Shown here in pieces: positions 34,757 through 41,132 of a DNA stretch of 64,000 nucleotides. The notes beneath the pieces are model-generated. The model did not search any database, was not told where the DNA came from, and worked only from the letters and a program-made list of their open reading frames with translations. Source of the stretch: Mesorhizobium norvegicum (lineage in GTDB: Bacteria; Pseudomonadota; Alphaproteobacteria; Rhizobiales; Rhizobiaceae); the NCBI RefSeq assembly GCF_004919685.1, contig NZ_SMYZ01000039.1, positions 77,148 through 141,147 on the forward strand. The letters are read 5' to 3'. Positions within the stretch are counted from its first letter, which is position 1. The number at the start of each line of letters is the position of its first letter. The position numbers were made by a program, and so were the translations under genes.

Positions 34757-35353
34757 ATGACAACCGAAACCATTCTAAGTACCTCGGCCATACATTTGTT
34801 CGGTAGAGTTCTTGAAGATTTGAAGCTTAAGAAGAGGATCGATGGGGGACGGCCTCCAAGGCCTGGCAACAACAGATTCCTGCAGAACCAGATCGACGCC
34901 TCCGGTAGCCTGCTGGCAAGGATCTATGCGTTCACCTTCGAGGCGCAGTTCTACGAGCTGGCCCGACCGACCATACTTCTTGTCCATGGGCCTGGCACTG
35001 CCGTTGATTATCCAGCCCCGGGGGCCACCGATCTCAAGGTCATGAGCCGTGGTCCAAGCGACCCTGCCTATACCGGACTGTCATCGCAGATAGGCTCGTT
35101 TGCGCGCGGAATGCAGGTCTGGGTCTACGACAAGAGTGATCTGACAATGCGGCTGGAACTCGACACCGGAACGCTCGAAGATGTCCTGTTGAATGCAGAG
35201 CTGGACCCGCGTTCGTTTGGTCGATCGGGTGGAGCAATGGGCAGATCCGGCGGTGCGATGGGCCGATCCGGCGGCGCCATGGGCAGGTCTGGCGGTGCGA
35301 TGGGACGGTCCGGTGGCGCCATGAACCGCGGGGGGCGCGGCGATTTGGACTAG
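34757..35353 (+). CDS. Unknown protein with five C-terminal GRSGGAM repeats
   Basis: A 198-residue protein of no family I recognise. Residues 1-150 look globular (FLQNQIDASGSLLARIYAFTF, then ARPTILLVHGPGTAVDYPAPG). Residues 155-189 are five perfect GRSGGAM heptads, and the end is NRGGRGDLD. A Gly/Ser-rich low-complexity tail of this kind could be a flexible linker, a protease-cleaved or modified segment, or a nucleic-acid-binding tail. No signal peptide is seen. It lies between the HExxH protein and a small AT-richer gene and probably shares their transcript. Confidence 0.7.
   Translation: MTTETILSTSAIHLFGRVLEDLKLKKRIDGGRPPRPGNNRFLQNQIDASGSLLARIYAFTFEAQFYELARPTILLVHGPGTAVDYPAPGATDLKVMSRGPSDPAYTGLSSQIGSFARGMQVWVYDKSDLTMRLELDTGTLEDVLLNAELDPRSFGRSGGAMGRSGGAMGRSGGAMGRSGGAMGRSGGAMNRGGRGDLD
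35219..35323 (+). repeat. Five 21-bp in-frame repeats encoding GRSGGAM
   Basis: Five consecutive 21-bp units, each coding GRSGGAM. The units differ from one another at many third positions (and at the Arg first position), but every difference is synonymous. The repeat is old enough to have diverged and its peptide has been kept. Confidence 0.95.
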
Positions 35354-35394
35354 CGTTTCCGATCGTTAATTGAGAATGCCGAAGGAGATGGATC

Positions 35395-35730
35395 ATGGCA
35401 AAAGCAGAGATAGTACGTGTCGAAACACCTGAAGGGAATGCTGTAAGAGACAAAGATCCGGTCACGGTCGGTGTGACGGTGGCCCCAGGTTGGTTTGACG
35501 ACCCAGAAGACTTGGTAATTAAATTTATTTACGCAGTCACTTTAGAGGGCACTGATTATCTATCGGTATACCATGACGAAATAACCGTCGAGTATTCAAC
35601 AGAAATTAACTTCAAGGTTAAAGCAGAATATGGCGCTTCGCCCGGAGAATACTATGTTCAGATCAAGAAAAAGTCCTCAGGTGAAACGATTGCAAGTGAT
35701 CCCGATGATGGGACTATCACTGTATCCTAA
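35395..35730 (+). CDS. Small unknown beta-rich protein, AT-richer than its neighbours
   Basis: A 111-residue protein starting MAKAEIVRVETPEGNAVRDKD after a strong AAGGAG site. Alternating hydrophobic and charged residues (VTVGVTVAPGWFDD, INFKVKAEYGASPGEYYVQIKKK) suggest an Ig-like or other all-beta fold. It has no Cys and no signal peptide. Codon use is clearly AT-richer than in flanking genes, which points to recent transfer. It is the last gene of the peptidase cassette. No family is recognised. Confidence 0.75.
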   Translation: MAKAEIVRVETPEGNAVRDKDPVTVGVTVAPGWFDDPEDLVIKFIYAVTLEGTDYLSVYHDEITVEYSTEINFKVKAEYGASPGEYYVQIKKKSSGETIASDPDDGTITVS

Positions 35731-35799
35731 AGTTGGTCATTGCCAAACGAATACTCTGTGACTGATCGTAAGGTCACATCGGCAATCAGCGGCTCTGCC

Positions 35800-35875
35800 C
35801 TCACGCCGGCAAAATCTTGCCGGGTTCATGATGTTTTGTGGGTCGAGTGTCTGCTTGATCATGCGGTTTCCGCAG
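35800..35875 (-). pseudogene. C-terminal scrap of an FAD-linked oxidase (GlcD/DLD type)
   Basis: On the minus strand the bases read IKQTLDPQNIMNP, then, after a one-base frameshift, GKILPA and a stop. The pattern ...LDP.NIMNPGKIL is the standard C-terminus of FAD-binding oxidases such as glycolate oxidase GlcD or D-lactate dehydrogenase. Upstream (to the right) no more of the gene is recognisable, and sapC follows. Confidence 0.65.
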
Positions 35876-35917
35876 CTGCCTCCTCAAGTCTTTCACCTCA
35901 TGCGGGCCAGCGAGAAG

Positions 35918-36706
35918 TCAGCCCGCCGGCAGCCCCGCCTTCCGCAACGATGCCTGGTGCACCAGCGAGGTCCAGCTGTTGGTCGAGGCGAGGTGGCAGT
36001 AGAGCATGCCGAGCGCGCCGGATTTGCGCAGGTCGAGGAACGCCTCGTCGCTCAGTTTGTTGAAGGCCGGCTCGTCGATCACCTGGAAATCGGTGAGGTT
36101 GAGCACTTCGCCGCCTTCCAGCGTCACCTTGCTCTGGCGCGGCGAAAACAGGCCGTGCGCCTCGATCTTCTCGATCATCGCGCGGGTGGCGTTGAAGTCG
36201 ATCTGGAACTGGTTGCAGAAGGCGAGCGCCTGCCTGGTCGCTTCGGTCGGCTCGCTGCCGTTGAAGAACGGCGCGATCTTTTCGTCACGGAACGGCGCCA
36301 GCAACTGGTCGACGACGCGGTCGCTGGCCCGGTCGACGCACAGCGTCAGCCGGCCGGGCGCCTTCGGGTCTTCGGCCAGGATGAAGGGATAGCGGCGGAC
36401 ATAGGCGGGGATGTAGTGCGGCCCGGTCCATTTGCCGTCGGCGTCGACGAACAGGTTCTCATCCTGGCGCACGCCGGTGATGATCACCGGCGCCTTGGCC
36501 GCGCCGATGAAGACGATCGGGTAGGAGCGCATCGCCGCCGGCATTTCCGACGCCACCACCGGAATGGCGTGCGCCGAGCGGGCGAAGCCGAAATCGCTGC
36601 GGGCGGTCAGGCCAAGCGAGCCGTGCCGCGCCGGGTTGAGCGCTTCCGGCCTGGAATAGAACAGCGGCATCGCATCGCTTGCTGCTTCCGTCTTTGCATC
36701 CGCCAT
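35918..36706 (-). CDS. SapC family protein
   Basis: A 262-residue cytosolic protein of the SapC family, named after a gene next to a Campylobacter S-layer gene; the function in Proteobacteria is not established. Family segments seen here are the start (MPLFYSRPEALNPARHG), the YPFILAED segment, LCVDRAS and the C-terminal LSDEAFLDLRKSGALGMLYCHLASTNSW. GGAGA just before the ATG supports the start. An almost identical copy of its last 110 residues lies at 30865-31202. Confidence 0.88.
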   Translation of the reverse strand: MADAKTEAASDAMPLFYSRPEALNPARHGSLGLTARSDFGFARSAHAIPVVASEMPAAMRSYPIVFIGAAKAPVIITGVRQDENLFVDADGKWTGPHYIPAYVRRYPFILAEDPKAPGRLTLCVDRASDRVVDQLLAPFRDEKIAPFFNGSEPTEATRQALAFCNQFQIDFNATRAMIEKIEAHGLFSPRQSKVTLEGGEVLNLTDFQVIDEPAFNKLSDEAFLDLRKSGALGMLYCHLASTNSWTSLVHQASLRKAGLPAG

Positions 36707-36977
36707 CGTCCGTCTCCCCGCAAGCCGATCCGGCCGCCAATGGTCCCGAAGCCGGGATCTGTTCTTGTTTGCGCTGATCTTGGATCGAAAGGAATCCCGC
36801 GCAGGAGCAAAGTACTACAGCGTCTCTTGCGCGCATAAAAGGACAGGCGGTGCTGTATTTTGGGTTTGCGGCGGCGAATTGTCTTGCGGGCATGGCCCGG
36901 CAACCTGCCCGCCTCTGGACAGCTTACGGCGAAGCGGCGACAGTGCCGCCGGCAGTGGACAAATTGAGGCTGATGGC

Positions 36978-37247
36978 ATGGCGTCGGTATCGGATTTCGA
37001 ACAGGGGCAGACCTTCACCATCGAAGCCGGGGGCCAGCAGATCCCGCTCGAGCTGAGCGCGGTCAACCCCATCGTCGCCAGCCCGCGCCCGGGCGGCGGC
37101 TTCTCGCTGCTATTCAGGGGCCCGCGCGAAATCGCGCTGCCGCAGGCGACCTATCTTTTCACCGGCAAGAGCGGCACCCACGAGATCTTCGTCGTGCCGG
37201 TCGCGGCCGATGCAACGGGGCGGCTTTACGAGGCGGTGTTCAATTAG
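36978..37247 (+). CDS. DUF6916-type small protein
   Basis: An 89-residue protein, MASVSDFEQGQTFTI to a C-terminal LYEAVFN. The segment FSLLFRGPREIALPQATYLF followed by FVVPV fits the DUF6916 family, which is commonly encoded beside phage tail-collar (MdpB-like) proteins. Here three such genes lie 2-4 kb away on the other strand. GAGG lies 8 nt before the ATG. The larger open frame to 36765 is not supported. The function is unknown. Confidence 0.75.
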   Translation: MASVSDFEQGQTFTIEAGGQQIPLELSAVNPIVASPRPGGGFSLLFRGPREIALPQATYLFTGKSGTHEIFVVPVAADATGRLYEAVFN

Positions 37248-37321
37248 CGCCCGGTTTTGGGCTGCATGCAGGCCTACCGCATTGTGACAGGGCCCAATGC
37301 GACAATCTTTGCCGTCGGCGC

Positions 37322-37490
37322 AGCCCCTCACTGTCCTGCCGGACATCTCTCCCCGTAAACGGGGCGAGAGTGGCTGGCCGCGACGCCGGCGCCTTTCTTG
37401 CTGCGCTGGAGATTGGCGAAATCGGCCGTGACAGCGTCCCTCGCCCCGTTTACGGGGAGAGGATGCCGGCAGGCAGGTGAGGGGCGGCGC
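37322..37490. repeat. Dispersed palindromic repeat, family A, copy 1
   Basis: A roughly 170-bp element with inverted ends (GCCCCTCACTGTCCTGCCGG against CCGGCAGGCAGGTGAGGGGC) and internal hairpins around CTCTCCCCGT...ACGGGG. A near-identical copy lies at 59616-59789. It fits the mosaic intergenic elements of rhizobia. It lies beyond the GNAT stop, so its hairpins may also end transcription there. Confidence 0.85.
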
Positions 37491-37542
37491 AAACGATGAC
37501 CGTTGAGAATGCCGCCATGGCGCAGCAAATTGGTTCCGACGA

Positions 37543-38079
37543 TCATAGATCGTCATCCGCCCGCGGCGCACAGGCCATCAAATCGTAGACGCCCTTGTCC
37601 TCGAGAACCGCGAAGCCGAGCTCGACATAGAGCCGCCTCGCCGGATTGTGCTTCTCGACGTGGATCGAGGCCGATTTGCCGGCTAACCATGCCTCGTCGA
37701 TGAGGTCGCGCAGCAGCGCCCTGCCATAGCCCTTGCGGCGATGTTCCGGCAGGAAAGCGATGTCGATGATGCGGTGTTGGCTCGGCCAACGCTCGACATA
37801 GAGCCGGCCAATGTCTTCGCTATCGCGTTCCACAACCAGCCAGTCGGCCTCGGGATAGTGTTTTCTGTAATGCGCGTGCTGCGCCTGGAACTGCATGTCG
37901 AGGAAGTCAGCCTTCTGCGCGTCGGTCCACGACGTCACGGCGAGTTCATCCATGCGCGTCGAGGCATAGAGCCGCGACAGGAAGGGCATATCGGCCGCTG
38001 TCGCCGCACGGAAGCCGAGCCCGGCCTTATCAGACCGGGCCCACACTGAACAGGGATGTGCCTGCTTTACTTCTGCCAC
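37543..38079 (-). CDS. GNAT family N-acetyltransferase
   Basis: About 178 residues from a GTG 11 nt after the upstream gene (MAEVKQAHPCSVWARS). The GNAT fold shows as LGFRAATAADMPFLSRLYAS at the start, the motif A region IAFLPEHRRKGYGRALLRDL (R/Q-x-x-G-x-G/A acetyl-CoA loop) and NPARRLYVELGF near the end. The substrate is unknown. It is the last gene of a tight run with three tail-collar proteins and a propeller protein, so it may modify one of them. The start is uncertain: a later GTG (VWARSDKAG) is also possible. Confidence 0.85.
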   Translation of the reverse strand: MAEVKQAHPCSVWARSDKAGLGFRAATAADMPFLSRLYASTRMDELAVTSWTDAQKADFLDMQFQAQHAHYRKHYPEADWLVVERDSEDIGRLYVERWPSQHRIIDIAFLPEHRRKGYGRALLRDLIDEAWLAGKSASIHVEKHNPARRLYVELGFAVLEDKGVYDLMACAPRADDDL

Positions 38080-38090
38080 GCTGCCTGACG

Positions 38091-39395
38091 TCAGACCGGC
38101 GGGGTCAGGTCGCGCACCACGATGGCCTGGTTGACGTTGCTGTCGGCAAGCGACACCCAGGAATACTCCCACTCGGTGCTGTCGATGTTCATCTGCGACA
38201 GCGTCCACAGCGAGTTGCTGTTGCCGGCGGCACCGCTCAACAGGCTGAACACGGCGAGGCGGCCGTCGGCATTGTAATCGAGCATCAGTCGCGTGTTGGA
38301 GCCGGAGGCGTTGAAATCGCGCCAGCCCGACCAGTTCTGCGTGGCAGCGTCGTACTGGGCGTTGAACGAGTGAACGTGCTGCTGGTCGGACGCGACAAGC
38401 ATGATGTCGCCATTGCCCTCGATGCCGGAAGCCAGCGTATATTTGCCGACCCTGCTGTAGCCGGTGGTTGCCCAAGGCGTCCATGTGGCGGTTCCGGCAG
38501 GCTTCTGGCGCGTGTGCAGAACCTGGCCGCTCTTCGTCAAGGCGAACAGATTGGTGGCACCCAGCGGACCGACAACCGGCGCCATGACGGTGAACCCACC
38601 GGTGCCTGAAGTGTCGATCTGCACCCAGCCCGTCCAGTCGGCAACCTTCAGCGCCTGCGCCTTATTCTGCTGGCAGCGATAGAGATTGGCCGCCGAATTG
38701 ATGCCGAACAGCGCAATGGTCCCATCGGCCTGGCGTATCGCCGAAATCGACACCAGCCCGCCGGGAATCTGCAGCCAGTCGCTCCACATCTTGGCAGGCG
38801 GAACGCGTTCCTCGACGGTGACGACGATCGGCGTGGAGGTGCCGGGCGGCGTGATCGTTTTCTGCACCTGCACCACCTGGTCAGGGTTCTGGTAGATCCA
38901 CCAGATGCGCGCCTGGTTGTCGAGGACAAAGAGTTCGATGCGGCCATCGACATCGCGCGCCATCGAAAAACTGTAGTAGCTGGCGGCGCCGGCCGGCGCG
39001 CCGATGTTCATCGGCGCGGTCCATTTGTCGATCGGGCCGATCTGGTTGGCGTCTTCGGTGATGAAGAACAGATTGGGGCTGCCTGACAGCTGCGCGACGA
39101 CGGCCACCCTTCCGTCCTTGGTGATGCCGGCCGTCATCTGCACATAGGTGCCGGGAGCGATGATCGACCAGGCCGCGGGCCACGGTCCGTTCGGCGCGGT
39201 CTGCGCCTTCTGGATCAGGCGCCCGGCCGACGAATCGATGGCCACCACCATCAGCCGCGACAGTTCGAAGAACGGCGCGCCGGCCGGCATGCTCTGGAAG
39301 ACGGGCGCGGTCGGCGACGTGGCCGTGGCGCTCGCGGCCGTCTTCTTGGCTGCGCTGCCTGGCGCGGTCGACTCTGATGCTGCTTTCTTGGCCAT
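38091..39395 (-). CDS. Beta-propeller-like protein with W..W repeats
   Basis: A 434-residue protein. After an Ala/Thr/Lys-rich lead (MAKKAASESTAPGSAAKKTA) come about seven repeats of some 50-55 residues with the pattern W..W, then D.R...F and a ...LF/LY strand (SDWLQIPGG, WTGWVQIDTSG, WTPWATTGYS, WSGWRDFNAS). This looks like the PLL/tectonin-type lectin propellers or a related carbohydrate-binding propeller. No signal peptide is evident. It sits between the tail-collar genes and the GNAT gene in the same short-gap run and may be a ligand-binding or surface partner. Confidence 0.7.
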   Translation of the reverse strand: MAKKAASESTAPGSAAKKTAASATATSPTAPVFQSMPAGAPFFELSRLMVVAIDSSAGRLIQKAQTAPNGPWPAAWSIIAPGTYVQMTAGITKDGRVAVVAQLSGSPNLFFITEDANQIGPIDKWTAPMNIGAPAGAASYYSFSMARDVDGRIELFVLDNQARIWWIYQNPDQVVQVQKTITPPGTSTPIVVTVEERVPPAKMWSDWLQIPGGLVSISAIRQADGTIALFGINSAANLYRCQQNKAQALKVADWTGWVQIDTSGTGGFTVMAPVVGPLGATNLFALTKSGQVLHTRQKPAGTATWTPWATTGYSRVGKYTLASGIEGNGDIMLVASDQQHVHSFNAQYDAATQNWSGWRDFNASGSNTRLMLDYNADGRLAVFSLLSGAAGNSNSLWTLSQMNIDSTEWEYSWVSLADSNVNQAIVVRDLTPPV

Positions 39396-39424
39396 TGTAT
39401 CGATCCTGCGTGTTGGCTCGGAAT

Positions 39425-39949
39425 TCAGGTTCTTGGCGGGAAGACGCCTTGCAGCGCGATGCAGAAGCTCAAGGTGATGTACGGCATCATGTTGTTGTGC
39501 GGCTGGCCGTTGCCGGCGGGAGCGATGGCCTGGTTCGACAAGGCCACCTGATTTGCGGCAGGCGTGTAGATATTTCCCTGAGATGTCTTGCCAATCGCAG
39601 TGTTGGTGGGGACGTTCGTATTGGCGGCGAAATTGCCTGGTACACTCAAGACAGAATGCGGATGCGACGGCATTTCACTCTCCAGCAGAGTAACCGTCTC
39701 CGAACCGCCAGGCTCGCCGAGATAGTGCTGTGAAAGACCGGGGCCCTGGCCGGGATGCATGGGCGCGTTGCCCTGCATATCCGGCAGGGCAAAGTTCGAT
39801 TTGCCGTCGCCGCCATAGGTGGTGCCAAGCAGCGAAAACAAAGCGGTGTTCTGTGAAAGCGGCAGGATTTGCCCATCGCAGAACGCCCAGCCCTTGGGCG
39901 CGAAATTGAACGGGAAAATCCGGATTTCGGCGATGAACGGATCGGCCAT
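39425..39949 (-). CDS. Tail-collar (MdpB-like) protein, third copy
   Basis: A 174-residue protein of the phage tail-collar domain family (COG4675, 'microcystin-dependent protein' group). Hallmarks are EIRIFPFNFAPKGWAFCDGQ, LPLSQNTALFSLLGTTYGGDG, FALPDMQG and the end MPYITLSFCIALQGVFP. These proteins resemble the distal part of phage tail fibres; in bacteria their role is poorly known. It starts 9 nt after the preceding paralogue. It is the most different of the three in its middle part. Confidence 0.9.
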   Translation of the reverse strand: MADPFIAEIRIFPFNFAPKGWAFCDGQILPLSQNTALFSLLGTTYGGDGKSNFALPDMQGNAPMHPGQGPGLSQHYLGEPGGSETVTLLESEMPSHPHSVLSVPGNFAANTNVPTNTAIGKTSQGNIYTPAANQVALSNQAIAPAGNGQPHNNMMPYITLSFCIALQGVFPPRT

Positions 39950-39958
39950 GACGTCCTC

Positions 39959-40462
39959 TTAAGTCGGTGACGGGAAAATCCCGAAGAGCGAGATGATGAA
40001 ATCCACGCACAAATAAGGCTGGAAATTGCTGTGCGGCTGATTTCCACCAACGCTGTTGATAAACTGCGGGGCCATCGGAACCGAAGGGACGGCGTTGATG
40101 AACATGTTGACCTGAGGCGACCTGCCGATCAGGCTGCTGCCCGGATTAGGCGAATTCGCCACATCGCTTGACGCGATGAAGAGGTGGCTGTGCGCCGGCA
40201 TCTGGTTCACGTTCAGAGTGACTTCTTCGACGCCGCCGGTCTCGGACAGTGTGAAGCCATTGCCCTGATGAATTGGAAGGCGGCCGCGCAGATCGGGCAA
40301 GGCGAAAGTCGATTGCCCGTCGCCGCCATAGGTGGTGCCGATCAGGTTGAACAAGGTCTCGTTTTCCGAGATCGGTAGAAGTTGTCCGTCGCAGAACATC
40401 CAGCCGGCGGGCGCGAAATTGCCGGCAAACATGCGGATCTCACCAACATAAGGCTGTGCCAC
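39959..40462 (-). CDS. Tail-collar (MdpB-like) protein, second copy
   Basis: A 167-residue paralogue: MAQPYVGEIRMFAGNFAPAGWMFCDGQ, LFNLIGTTYGGDGQSTFALPDLRGR and the end LCVDFIISLFGIFPSPT. The C-terminal segment differs from the ALQG(V/L)FP ending of the other two. The gene lies 12 nt after the first copy and 9 nt before the third, so co-transcription is very likely. Confidence 0.9.
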   Translation of the reverse strand: MAQPYVGEIRMFAGNFAPAGWMFCDGQLLPISENETLFNLIGTTYGGDGQSTFALPDLRGRLPIHQGNGFTLSETGGVEEVTLNVNQMPAHSHLFIASSDVANSPNPGSSLIGRSPQVNMFINAVPSVPMAPQFINSVGGNQPHSNFQPYLCVDFIISLFGIFPSPT

Positions 40463-40474
40463 GGTGCGTCTCCG

Positions 40475-40981
40475 TCAGTTTTGCGAGGGGAAGAGGCCCT
40501 GCAGGGCAATGCAGAAGCTCAATGTCAAAAACGGCTGCATGTTGAGATGTGCCTGGCTGCCTCCGACAATAGTGACAGTGTCCGGCCGCAAATTGGTGAG
40601 ATTTTGCGTCGGGCCATAGAGCAGGTTTGGCGCGGAATTGGCCACGAGATTGCCGCCCGGCACCTGGGCCGATCCCGCATTGTTGGACGCATTTGCTGGA
40701 TGCGTATGGGTCGGCATCTCTGCGAGGGTGAGCGTATGCGCCTGTTCGCCGCCTCGCTCACCGAGGAAATGGCCGATACCGCCGGTGTGGTTCGGCACGC
40801 GACCGCGCATGTCGGGAAGAGCAAAGTTCGTCTGGCCGTCGCCGCCATAGGTGGTGCCGAGCAGCGCAAACAGCGCCTGGTTCTGGTTGATTGGCAGGAG
40901 CTGCCCGTTGCAAAGCGCCCAGCCTTTCGGCGCGAAGACGAACGACATGATCCTGATTTCCGAGAGAAAAGGCTCGGCCAT
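40475..40981 (-). CDS. Tail-collar (MdpB-like) protein, first copy
   Basis: A 168-residue paralogue: MAEPFLSEIRIMSFVFAPKGWALCNGQ, LFALLGTTYGGDGQTNFALPDMRGR and the end LTLSFCIALQGLFPSQN. It starts the five-gene run after a 151-nt gap that follows the autotransporter stop, so the run may have its own promoter there or read on from the autotransporter gene. No other phage structural genes (terminase, capsid, baseplate) are nearby. Confidence 0.9.
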   Translation of the reverse strand: MAEPFLSEIRIMSFVFAPKGWALCNGQLLPINQNQALFALLGTTYGGDGQTNFALPDMRGRVPNHTGGIGHFLGERGGEQAHTLTLAEMPTHTHPANASNNAGSAQVPGGNLVANSAPNLLYGPTQNLTNLRPDTVTIVGGSQAHLNMQPFLTLSFCIALQGLFPSQN

Positions 40982-41132
40982 CTACGCCCCCCAACGTCAA
41001 TTTTGCTTGGAGTTGAAAGTATCCTTCCCCTAGGGAACTGTCCAGCGATTTCGACTTGCTTTGCCGGCAAGAAATTTCAGTATTCGCTTTCGCTAATGTT
41101 CTACACACCGGCGCAACTAGACATTGCGGCAA

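Noticed and set aside
35219..35323. CRISPR-like or minisatellite array
   Set aside because: Units are 21 bp, contiguous without spacers, in frame and inside a coding region. No cas gene is present, and no CRISPR array was seen anywhere in the window.
36978..40981. A prophage or tailocin
   Set aside because: Only tail-collar-type proteins are present. No sheath, tube, baseplate, holin, capsid or terminase genes were found in the flanks.
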